From positions 1-56,352 of IMG/VR virus record IMGVR_UViG_3300044960_000268: DNA of 56,352 nt. One strand, 5' to 3'. Positions 33,461 to 40,321 of the stretch are shown one piece after another. The stretch comes from a virus. The notes beneath the pieces are model-generated. The model searched no databases. It was given only the letters and a program-made list of their open reading frames with translations, and was not told the DNA's origin. The translations under genes were made by a program, and so were the position numbers. How positions within the stretch are numbered: the first letter of the stretch is position 1; each line of letters begins with the position of its first letter.

Positions 33461-33721
33461 ATGACTCCTTACATCATTAGATCCAATGGCAAATGCATGA
33501 TTTTCAAGTTCGCTGGGGAAGTCCCCACACTCAAGGAGCTGCAAGAGGCGGTAGGAGGATACATCGAAATTGTCGCGATACCCTCGACTCAAAACGCCAT
33601 CATGATTGTAGACGAAGAGGGACTAATGAAGGGCTCCCCACTCAATCCGATTGCATCCACGATGGCCTTAAGAGACATTGTGGGCGACGTAATAATTCTG
33701 CCGCGATCACTGATGCGTTGA
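33461..33721 (+). CDS. DUF3846-like small protein
   Basis: 86 aa, ATAGGAACC upstream. LKELQEAVGGYIEIVAIPS, MIVDEEGLMKGSPLNPIAS and IVGDVIIL match the DUF3846 pattern of small phage and plasmid proteins of unknown function. A palindrome-like TCCCACGTGGGGA (about 33417..33429) lies upstream and could be an operator. Confidence 0.75.
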   Translation: MTPYIIRSNGKCMIFKFAGEVPTLKELQEAVGGYIEIVAIPSTQNAIMIVDEEGLMKGSPLNPIASTMALRDIVGDVIILPRSLMR

Positions 33722-33757
33722 CCCAGACGAGTTCTTGTATTACTATCAAGTTCAATT

Positions 33758-33910
33758 CTTCGGTGGGGGTCTCTCCTTCGATCTTCGGCCCACCGAAGGA
33801 CGCGACCTGGGAGTGCGCCCCCCTACCCTTACCCCGCTCCCAGGTCGCTCTGCTCACATTGTCGGGATACTCAAAAGCCATCGGTTGCGTCCGGTGGCTT
33901 TCTTTTTCTT
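33758..33910 (+). ncRNA. Candidate structured RNA (two long hairpins plus terminator)
   Basis: Between the DUF3846 gene and the primase-helicase there is no coding potential but strong structure: hairpin 1 CTTCGGTGGG / CCCACCGAAG (33758..33798); hairpin 2 GCGACCTGGGAG / CTCCCAGGTCGC (33802..33848) with a 23-nt C-rich loop; then an intrinsic terminator AAAGCCATCGG-TTGCGT-CCGGTGGCTTT-CTTTTTC (33874..33908). It could be a phage small RNA or a structured 3' UTR. No separate promoter was identified. Confidence 0.55.
33874..33908 (+). terminator. Intrinsic terminator ending the 24.9-33.9 kb rightward region
   Basis: AAAGCCATCGG / CCGGTGGCTTT stem (one G-T), loop TTGCGT, followed by CTTTTTC. Confidence 0.88.
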
Positions 33911-33981
33911 ACATTGTTTCCGGTATTGCAGCATCGCTGAAGCGCCTAGGTTGACCGCTGGCTGGCCTTGCGCCACGCGCT

Positions 33982-33996
33982 CGAGTGATCACTCGG
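33982..33996. repeat. Palindrome site A (CGAGTGATCACTCGG)
   Basis: A 14-bp perfect palindrome plus one G, identical to site B at 52310..52324 next to the serine recombinase. In both places TCGAAATG follows within a few bases. Both sites are in noncoding DNA. Confidence 0.8.
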
Positions 33997-34056
33997 TCGA
34001 AATGAGAAGCGCCTCAGCGGCGAAATTTGAGCGCTTTTATGTGTTGACCCTTACAA

Positions 34057-34086
34057 CTAAAAAGAAAGCCCCACTATTCGGGGGCT
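34057..34086 (-). terminator. Intrinsic terminator of the primase-helicase transcript
   Basis: Minus strand: AGCCCC ... GGGGCT stem followed by TTTCTTTTT, 20-50 nt after the stop at 34105. Confidence 0.88.
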
Positions 34087-34104
34087 AGTCTAGGGGTAAA
34101 GCGA

Positions 34105-36039
34105 CTAATGCTTTACTTCGGAGCCCCCTCGTCCGTCAATGGGCAAACTCCACTGGGTTGTCTTGTCCTTCCCAAAACCTCGCGTTGTCGATACTATCTT
34201 GAGCTCTCGCTTAGCGCGATACAGTGTGCTTTGAGATATGGACCTTGCCTCGGCCATACGTTCGATGCGTCCCGCTTCCGCGGCTCCTTTGCTGAGGACC
34301 TCCTTCAAAAAGGCCTTCGCTTCGTCGCGTTCACTCGGATCTTTTTCCGCTGGCTTGACATTGACCAGATCGTCTGCGGTATAGCGCTCATCAAAAGTGC
34401 CCCACATGAACTTAGCGCGATCACGGTCGCGCTCGTTGTGAGGATCACCAGCGTCTTTCACAAAGTACTCGAGGGCGGGCGGCTTGCGCGCGATATTGAT
34501 CTTGGATACCGCCATCATGCGCCGTTCGGTATCCCCTTCCGCTTCCGGATGTGGACCGGCAGTGATCTCGATACGTGCAAGACCCGTGATTGCAATGTTG
34601 CCTTGTCCTCGGTACATCGCTTTCTCTCGTGCGCTCTTAGTGAGGTGACGGACGACTAGAACCGAGCAGTTGAACCGCTGTGCGAGATGAAGAAACTTGG
34701 AGAACGCCTGCTGTCCTTGTGCTCCCGTATTCGTATCAGCGCCTCCAATGTAGGTCATCATAGTGTCAAAGATGACTAGTGCAGGTTTCACTCGCTCGAG
34801 TGCTTTGAAGATGCGGACAAGATCGTCGGGGTTATCGATGGAAAGGGGCTCTGTTTCTTGATAGAAGTACTTCTGCGCCTCCTCGTCCAAACCGATCCAT
34901 CGCGCTCGTTTCTTCATTACCACGTCAGGTGTATTCTCTAGATCGAACGAGATGACGCGACCTTGAATGGGATCGATACCCTTGACGTATGTAGGCAAAC
35001 GCGATCCCTTGCAGACTGCTGTGGCGATTGCTTGGGCGATCCAGGTTTTGCCAGCTTCGGGATCCCCTTGCAGGATCGTCACTTGCTGACGCGCCAAATA
35101 GGGATACCACAGCCATTCGATGTCTCGCTCTTCGATTTCTGACAGAGGGGTTGTGCATAGCTCTTTTTTCTCTTCTTCGTTTTCATCTTCACCTACAACT
35201 GGCTTTTTCGCCTGTTTTCCTTTGATGACGCATTTTTCATACTCGCGCTCCAGTTGCCGCTCCTCACTGGATCGACCAGCAAACTTGTTCCACACGCTGG
35301 ATCGAATGAGAGTCATCCACTCTTCTTTGGTTGCTCCCTTCTCGATTAGCACCATGCCCAGTTTATGCATTACGTCGCTGCGCTTGCCGATCTCCGGAGT
35401 CTTGCGAGTGGTAAGTTCCTTCCACACTGTCCAAGGCAGCTTAGCTTTCCACTTCTTGTGGATCGCCCCTACATCCACTTGATGAGCCGGCTCTTCGTTG
35501 CCAGAAGGGAGAAGCTTATCGAGTTCCTCGAGAGTCCACGTTGGACCGTCAGTCCACAGGATCCTGACTTTCGGCATCGACTCGTACTTGTAGTTGATCG
35601 TGCCAGGGACACGTAAGACTTGCGTGAAATCCCATCCACCCGGATCGCCTCCGATAGCATGGGACAGACGTCGATTGATCTTCGAGAACCTGTGGACAAC
35701 CCCTTTTTCTTTCTTTCGTAGTATCCACAGACCGACGAAGCGTCCGGGGGATGACTCGATGGCTACGGAAGGCTTGAATTTGACTGACCGAGGATCGGCT
35801 CCATCCATATCCGACCACAGAACGTTAGGGATTACTCGATAAGGCTCGAGCCGCTCACGTTCAGTAAATCCGTGTGGGCAGAAGTAAATGTCCTTGTCTC
35901 GATTATCTACGAGAAACTGATCGATGAGGTGAAATTCATTCTTGGTGAAGAAGTGATCTCTCCATTTTCCAGTAGAACTCTTAGTGGAGAGACAAAAGTA
36001 GGGTGCATTCTGATCCTTCCAAATCCGTTGAATGATCAT
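34105..36039 (-). CDS. Primase-helicase fusion (RepB-like primase + RepA-like ATPase)
   Basis: 644 aa. Residues ~1-160 have RepB/AEP-type primase motifs: VLWSDMDGADP (metal-binding DxD) and ESSPGR near 95, LRVPGTINYK near 142-151. Residues ~315-540 form a RecA-fold ATPase: GDPEAGKTW at 325-333, VISFDLEN, LVIFDTMMTYIGG and VVRHLTKS. The C-terminus (~575-640) is a winged-helix-like domain (RIERMAEARSISQSTLYRAKREL). It should prime and unwind during replication. Leftward, alone, and divergent from the nucleotide operon; AGGGG precedes the ATG. Confidence 0.88.
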   Translation of the reverse strand: MIIQRIWKDQNAPYFCLSTKSSTGKWRDHFFTKNEFHLIDQFLVDNRDKDIYFCPHGFTERERLEPYRVIPNVLWSDMDGADPRSVKFKPSVAIESSPGRFVGLWILRKKEKGVVHRFSKINRRLSHAIGGDPGGWDFTQVLRVPGTINYKYESMPKVRILWTDGPTWTLEELDKLLPSGNEEPAHQVDVGAIHKKWKAKLPWTVWKELTTRKTPEIGKRSDVMHKLGMVLIEKGATKEEWMTLIRSSVWNKFAGRSSEERQLEREYEKCVIKGKQAKKPVVGEDENEEEKKELCTTPLSEIEERDIEWLWYPYLARQQVTILQGDPEAGKTWIAQAIATAVCKGSRLPTYVKGIDPIQGRVISFDLENTPDVVMKKRARWIGLDEEAQKYFYQETEPLSIDNPDDLVRIFKALERVKPALVIFDTMMTYIGGADTNTGAQGQQAFSKFLHLAQRFNCSVLVVRHLTKSAREKAMYRGQGNIAITGLARIEITAGPHPEAEGDTERRMMAVSKINIARKPPALEYFVKDAGDPHNERDRDRAKFMWGTFDERYTADDLVNVKPAEKDPSERDEAKAFLKEVLSKGAAEAGRIERMAEARSISQSTLYRAKRELKIVSTTRGFGKDKTTQWSLPIDGRGGSEVKH

Positions 36040-36069
36040 GGTGATTTACCCCTGTCGGTTTTCGGATGA

Positions 36070-36098
36070 TTGACAGCGAGCGGCGATTGTTATTTGAT
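36070..36098 (+). promoter_or_regulatory. Rightward replication-operon promoter
   Basis: TTGACA (36070..36075), 17-nt spacer, TTTGAT (36093..36098). Expected start near 36105. Confidence 0.6.
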
Positions 36099-36116
36099 CA
36101 CTAGGTCCGCGTCAAA
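36088..36116 (-). promoter_or_regulatory. Leftward primase-helicase promoter
   Basis: Minus strand TTGACG (36116..36111), 17-nt spacer, TAACAA (36093..36088). Its core overlaps the rightward promoter, so the two should compete. Confidence 0.55.
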
Positions 36117-36130
36117 AGGAAAACACCGCA

Positions 36131-36835
36131 ATGAATATCGTGGTTGAGGGCCCCGATGCCTCGGGGAAGACTACGCTTATTGGGAAGTTAGCTCCGCTGC
36201 TGGGGCTGTCAGTCGTCAAGAGTGAGGGGCCTTGCGTCGATATTCATGACTTCCGCCAGCGTTGTCAGCAATTGTATTCGTTGAAAAATGTCATCTTCGA
36301 CCGGCATTGTCACGTCAGCGAACCCATCTATGGCTATTTTGCCAAACGCTATGACACTGTCGATTACAGCCTGATTGCGCTGATCCGTCGAAACCCCCCT
36401 CTGTACATCTATTGTCGCGGCCCCGCCACTCTAGACCGCCACGTCGCTGATCACTCCAAGGATAGCCCAGAGCACTTGGCGATGATCGAACGCCATCATT
36501 CGGAGATCCGGTACTCTTATGAGCGATGGGCAAACGCCAATGCTCACATCTGGTACACCATTGGCGATGAGAGAAGTGGAGCTCCTGAAGAGACGGCGGA
36601 GGAACGTCATCGGCGATACTTCCTCTACCTGGTCTCTTTGATCAATCACCTGAAATGGGAGACAGCAAATGGATTTCGACCCGTTCAAGGACATCATCGA
36701 GTTCCACGAGAAGTTCGGATTGAAGTACGAAGGTCCGCCTCGAGTTCTTCCTCCGTCTCTCGCTCAGTTCCGAGAGAAGTTCATAAGGGAAGAGTTTCGC
36801 GAGTACCTGTCCTCAGCTTGCCAGGCACGAGATGA
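36131..36835 (+). CDS. P-loop nucleotide kinase (thymidylate kinase-like)
   Basis: 234 aa as read. P-loop VVEGPDASGKTTLIGKL at 4-20, DRHCHVSEPIYG (DRx/substrate motif), LIALIRRNPPLYIYCRG and a lid-like RHSK-type region (RHVADHSKDSPEHL). Resembles dTMP and phage deoxynucleoside monophosphate kinases. After HLKWETANG (~residue 182) the last ~55 residues overlap the next gene in another frame and are Ser/Arg-rich, so the functional end may be near the overlap start. It probably phosphorylates a dNMP made by the neighbouring enzymes. Confidence 0.82.
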   Translation: MNIVVEGPDASGKTTLIGKLAPLLGLSVVKSEGPCVDIHDFRQRCQQLYSLKNVIFDRHCHVSEPIYGYFAKRYDTVDYSLIALIRRNPPLYIYCRGPATLDRHVADHSKDSPEHLAMIERHHSEIRYSYERWANANAHIWYTIGDERSGAPEETAEERHRRYFLYLVSLINHLKWETANGFRPVQGHHRVPREVRIEVRRSASSSSSVSRSVPREVHKGRVSRVPVLSLPGTR

Positions 36836-37139
36836 GTTGAACGGGGTTACCAAGTCCTTTGACGACGAGGTGGCTTTCCATCTTGAGCATGCGTTGGATG
36901 CCCTCGTAGATCTCGTCTATGTGGTTCTCGGCACCGCTTACTTGCATGGGTTCGATTTCCGAGAGGCGTGGCGTCGCGTTCATGCGGCGAATATGGCTAA
37001 GACGAGGGCTCCCTCCTCGTCAGACTCCAAGAGGAAGAACAGACACGACGTGATCAAGCCCCCCGGATGGCAGCCCCCCCGCCTGCGGTCCCTCGTTATA
37101 AACCACGCTCATCAGATGCATTCTAAAAAGGCTGCCTGA
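36669..37139 (+). CDS. MazG/HisE-like nucleotide pyrophosphohydrolase
   Basis: 156 aa; GGGAGACAGCAA upstream. Helical all-alpha pyrophosphatase: KFIREEFREYLS (ExxE), HALDALVDLVYVVLGTAYLHG (second metal motif DxxYV) and AWRRVHAANMAKTR. The ending with DVIKPPGWQPPRL is typical of phage PRA-PH/MazG-like proteins. Such enzymes hydrolyse dNTPs and can remove unmodified nucleotides. Starts 167 nt inside the kinase frame. Confidence 0.85.
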   Translation: MDFDPFKDIIEFHEKFGLKYEGPPRVLPPSLAQFREKFIREEFREYLSSACQARDELNGVTKSFDDEVAFHLEHALDALVDLVYVVLGTAYLHGFDFREAWRRVHAANMAKTRAPSSSDSKRKNRHDVIKPPGWQPPRLRSLVINHAHQMHSKKAA

Positions 37140-37140
37140 G

Positions 37141-37305
37141 ATGTTGATCGACTTCAACCTTGCGCTCTTTCTCGGCGCTACAGTCTCATTAGCTTCCTAT
37201 CTTCTTGGTTGGTGGGTAGGATGGCGTTCCGGCTGGGAAGAGGCAATGGAGAAGGTCACTCTTGAGGAAGTCTGGGGCGATCATCCCAATCTCCCGAAAT
37301 CATGA
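37141..37305 (+). CDS. Small single-TM protein
   Basis: 54 aa, starting one base after the MazG-like stop and ending with an ATGA overlap into the next gene. Membrane segment LALFLGATVSLASYLLGWWVGW followed by an acidic amphipathic tail. The coupling on both sides supports translation. Function unknown; unusual in a nucleotide operon. Confidence 0.65.
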   Translation: MLIDFNLALFLGATVSLASYLLGWWVGWRSGWEEAMEKVTLEEVWGDHPNLPKS

Positions 37306-38162
37306 AACGCTATTGGATCAAGTTTGCCCTTCAATTGGCGGGGCAACCCGCCGATTTTTATTCAGGCGCTCGTAAGATCATTCGTAACGTTCATTGGACT
37401 CTTCCATGGGAAGAAGTCGATGATTTGTCATTGGCGGATGCGGGGTTCAAGTCAGCGAAGCTCGCCCAGTTGAGGCGGAACTACATCCACAGTGAGTCGA
37501 TCAAGGCAGCGGCTCAGCTGTGGGAAGGTCGCCTTAAGCGGAACAAATACGGTAGTGTGGGTTTCCACTGCTTCAACCACTACATCAAAGGAACCGACAA
37601 AAGCCATGAAGAGTTTCTAGCTGCCGAACGTGCGGGGATACGTCAACGATCCAAACGCGCTAGCGTCATGGGTCCTTGTATCCAGTCGGTGTCTATCACT
37701 CTTCTTCCTAACTCACGAACTTCTGTGGACTTATTCTATCGTACCACGGAGTTGTTTAAGAAATTTCCAGCTGATCTGGTTTTCATACGAGATGAGCTTC
37801 TCGCTTCCTTCGACTTCACGTCCGCACCCATCGATCATCTCAATTTCCATTTCGCCAATGTGACTTGCCATCCGATGTACTTCGTCACCTTACTGCCGAT
37901 CCTGAAGTCTCCCATCTTCGCCATGGTCAAGATAAAGAACCGAGACCCATACTTTCATGATTGGATGGTGAAGTGGACGGCTCGCTATCTGTGTTCTGAG
38001 TACATGCGAGGTATACAGAAGTTCCAGCAGGCATTGCGAGTTCGCAAGGATGCTTTAGAGAGACTAGACGAGAGTTTACTCCTTGAGATCCAGTTATACT
38101 TGCGCGACAACCATCCGGGATACCGCAACGACTACGAGGATCCTGATGAAGAGAAGGATTGA
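37302..38162 (+). CDS. Thymidylate synthase-fold protein 1 (putative dNMP hydroxymethylase)
   Basis: 286 aa, ATGA overlap at the start. By eye it follows thymidylate synthase: GPCIQSVSITL aligns with the catalytic-Cys APCHAFFQF, DLFYRTTELFKKFPADL with CQLYQRSCDVFLGLPFNI, and DHLNFHFANV with GDTHLYSNHMD. The Asn that reads dUMP appears as Asp (FPADL), as in dCMP-specific hydroxymethylases. So it may act on dCMP or a modified substrate. It is highly divergent, and assignment needs structure prediction. Confidence 0.55.
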   Translation: MKRYWIKFALQLAGQPADFYSGARKIIRNVHWTLPWEEVDDLSLADAGFKSAKLAQLRRNYIHSESIKAAAQLWEGRLKRNKYGSVGFHCFNHYIKGTDKSHEEFLAAERAGIRQRSKRASVMGPCIQSVSITLLPNSRTSVDLFYRTTELFKKFPADLVFIRDELLASFDFTSAPIDHLNFHFANVTCHPMYFVTLLPILKSPIFAMVKIKNRDPYFHDWMVKWTARYLCSEYMRGIQKFQQALRVRKDALERLDESLLLEIQLYLRDNHPGYRNDYEDPDEEKD

Positions 38163-38355
38163 ACCGGGCGACCGTGTGGTCTGCATCAATGATCGACCAT
38201 TCCGCCATGAGAACGTCTATGGCTTGACAAAAGGGGAAGTCTACACAGTAGCGAGTGTCATATGCTCAGGGGCGGGGCTAGTTCTTAAAGAGCTTGATCC
38301 GTTCCCGTTGAAGGGCTTCTACGCTCATCGCTTCGAGAGGGTTACATCATGCTGA
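38146..38355 (+). CDS. Small SH3-like barrel protein
   Basis: 69 aa from ATG 38146 (GAGGATCCTG upstream), overlapping the genes on both sides by 17 and 7 nt. GDRVVCINDRP, GLTKGEVYTVASV and HRFERV are the strands of a small beta-barrel common in phages near replication genes. Function unknown, possibly nucleic-acid binding. Confidence 0.7.
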   Translation: MKRRIEPGDRVVCINDRPFRHENVYGLTKGEVYTVASVICSGAGLVLKELDPFPLKGFYAHRFERVTSC

Positions 38356-39224
38356 TGATCTTCCATGACAAGTTCCCTGAAGTAGTCACCCACTTGATCC
38401 GGATGTTTGATCATTCGGGAAAGTGGGTTCATCCGCATCGTTGGCAAGGAGTGGACGTTCAAAAGCGCCCAGAAGCGCTTATGCGAGAGTTAGTCAATGT
38501 CACAATCGGGTTCTACCTCCAAGGGAACATGAACCTCGATTATTGGCAATCAGAGGTAAAGCCCAATCTCCCTTGGGCGGATGATCATTTTGAAGAACGA
38601 GTTAGCGGAGCCCCCCTCAATCCCGGAACCCAGTGGAAACACTGGCCTTGGGCGAACAGTGCAGACAACTTCCGGGAGGCCGGTCAATTCAACCACACCT
38701 ACATGGAACGTTTCTGGCCGAAGTATGCCGGAATTCTCACGGGCGAACTCAACACTGTGGAAGATTTTCATTCTCGTCTGAATAATCTCGATGAGTCGAA
38801 TGAAGGGGGCATCGATGAGCTTCGAGGCATTCGCCATTCCTATGGCGATCTCGAGGATGTAGTCAAGCTTCTGATCAAGGATCCTTTCACACGTCAAGCT
38901 TATCTTCCGATATTCTTTCCCGAAGATACCGGAGTAGGCGACGGGGGCCGGAAACCCTGCACTCTGGGTTATCAATTCATTCGGCGGGAGAACGAGATGC
39001 ATCTCTACTATCCGATGAGATCATGCGACTTCGTTCGCCATTTCCGCGATGACGTCTATCTCGCCATCCGCCTTGTTCTGTGGGTCCTTCACCAGTTGCA
39101 TGTTCGATCCCCGTGGGCATGGAGAAATGTTCTGCCAGGACAATTCATAATGCACATGACCAGTCTCCATATGTTTGTCAACGACTGGCATCGGTTGACT
39201 CAACATCACGGGGAGAAGGTTTGA
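38349..39224 (+). CDS. Thymidylate synthase-fold protein 2 (putative dNMP hydroxymethylase)
   Basis: 291 aa. TS pattern: RQAYLPIFFPED, catalytic-region RKPCTLGYQFI, MHLYYPMRSCDFVRHFRDDVY aligning with the QRSCDVFLGLPFNI segment, and MTSLHMFVNDW aligning with THLYSNH. The dUMP-reading Asn is again Asp (RDDVY). Clearer than protein 1. Either dCMP hydroxymethylase-like or a divergent TS; two such genes in tandem suggest dedicated pyrimidine modification. Confidence 0.68.
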   Translation: MLMIFHDKFPEVVTHLIRMFDHSGKWVHPHRWQGVDVQKRPEALMRELVNVTIGFYLQGNMNLDYWQSEVKPNLPWADDHFEERVSGAPLNPGTQWKHWPWANSADNFREAGQFNHTYMERFWPKYAGILTGELNTVEDFHSRLNNLDESNEGGIDELRGIRHSYGDLEDVVKLLIKDPFTRQAYLPIFFPEDTGVGDGGRKPCTLGYQFIRRENEMHLYYPMRSCDFVRHFRDDVYLAIRLVLWVLHQLHVRSPWAWRNVLPGQFIMHMTSLHMFVNDWHRLTQHHGEKV

Positions 39225-39274
39225 GTTGGATCGTGGCCGTTGATTACGGCAATTAAACCTGAGAGGAGAGAGCC

Positions 39275-39724
39275 ATGTTGACTCGAGCCCCCGTACCCGT
39301 GTTCAAGCATCAAACAAAAGAGTTAGCTGTTCTTTTGTTGCTGGCAATCCTTTGGGCAAAGGAAGAGCCCAAGGATTTGCTGGATATGCGAAACATCATC
39401 AATTCGAGGTTCCCAGCTTGGTGGCTATTGAAGGCTGCTGAATTGCTGGGCCTCGAAGATCCCAAGGATGTGTGGAGAGGGAGGGACCCCCTAACCTGTT
39501 TAAGCAACGCTCAAGGGGCTCTTTTCCAACATTTCACTCGCTTCGGATTGAAGATTTACAAGAGTAAAAAGAGGAGAGAGCCGCGAGAGACCGGTAAAGA
39601 GAGAGTTATTCACCTGACATCGTTCAGAAACGGAAGTAAGCTAAAAGCCCCTGAGATACACGACAAAGAAGCCATTGAAGACCTTCTATCGGACTTCATC
39701 GAGTTTCTGAAGTCTATCCACTAA
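39275..39724 (+). CDS. Hypothetical protein in nucleotide operon
   Basis: 149 aa, GAGGAGAGAGCC upstream. Helical N-terminal half (ELAVLLLLAILWAKEEPKDLLDM; FPAWWLLKAAELLGLEDPKDVW), resembling nucleotide-metabolism accessory helices, and a basic C-terminal half. Ends 11 nt before the deaminase. No family recognised. The W and L-rich pattern at 45-65 recalls all-alpha phosphohydrolases but the metal ligands are not evident. Confidence 0.6.
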   Translation: MLTRAPVPVFKHQTKELAVLLLLAILWAKEEPKDLLDMRNIINSRFPAWWLLKAAELLGLEDPKDVWRGRDPLTCLSNAQGALFQHFTRFGLKIYKSKKRREPRETGKERVIHLTSFRNGSKLKAPEIHDKEAIEDLLSDFIEFLKSIH

Positions 39725-39735
39725 AGGAGGGTCCT

Positions 39736-40197
39736 TTGCGTATCACTCGGCACCAGATGTTTATGGAGATCGCTCGCGTCGTTTCGAAGCGTAGTACGTG
39801 TTTTCGCCTCAACGTGGGCGCTATCCTCGTCCAAGACAATCGCATCATAAGCATGGGCTACAATGGTGAACCGCCTGGGTATCCCCATTGCTCTCGCCCG
39901 TGCAATGCGGGTGAGTGCAATACTATCCACGCCGAACGAAATGCGATTGATCACCGAGCGGTGACGAAGAACTGCGGTAAGATAACCCTCTATGTCACTG
40001 ATAGTCCTTGTGCTTCCTGCGCTCAAGCTATCATCGATGCGGGTATTCATCGAGTGCTCTTCTCCTCCTTCTATCGCGACCTTAGCCCCGTTTCTCTTTT
40101 GATTACAAACGGCATTCCTGTTTATCGCATACTCCCCAACGGTTGTGTGATCGATATGGCTACAAATCGAGTGATGACTCCGGAGGAGCTTCGATGA
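39736..40197 (+). CDS. dCMP deaminase
   Basis: 153 aa, TTG start at 39736 with an excellent AAAGGAGGG. Zinc site HAERNA and SPCASCAQ, substrate loop GYNGEPPGYPHC, and the extra CSRPCNAGEC cysteines typical of dCMP deaminases. Converts dCMP to dUMP, feeding thymidylate or modified-pyrimidine synthesis. No ATG is available; the strong ribosome site decides the TTG. Confidence 0.93.
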   Translation: MRITRHQMFMEIARVVSKRSTCFRLNVGAILVQDNRIISMGYNGEPPGYPHCSRPCNAGECNTIHAERNAIDHRAVTKNCGKITLYVTDSPCASCAQAIIDAGIHRVLFSSFYRDLSPVSLLITNGIPVYRILPNGCVIDMATNRVMTPEELR

Positions 40198-40301
40198 TCC
40201 CGCGCGTCTATCACATCAGACAACCCCATCCACCCGGAGCTGTGCGAGTAGACCGTTCAACGCCATACGGCAATCCATGCCCCGAAACGTTGTCACGCTG
40301 A
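40194..40301 (+). pseudogene. Truncated DUF4326-like fragment
   Basis: 35 codons, ATGA overlap with the deaminase stop. VYHIRQPHPPGAVRVDRSTPYGNPCP matches the start of DUF4326 proteins (RVDRSTPYGNPF), which are normally ~80-130 aa. A stop follows at once and the polymerase starts 21 nt later. It is either a remnant or a short functional peptide. Confidence 0.55.
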
Positions 40302-40321
40302 AACCTGGTTGAGGATCGTTA

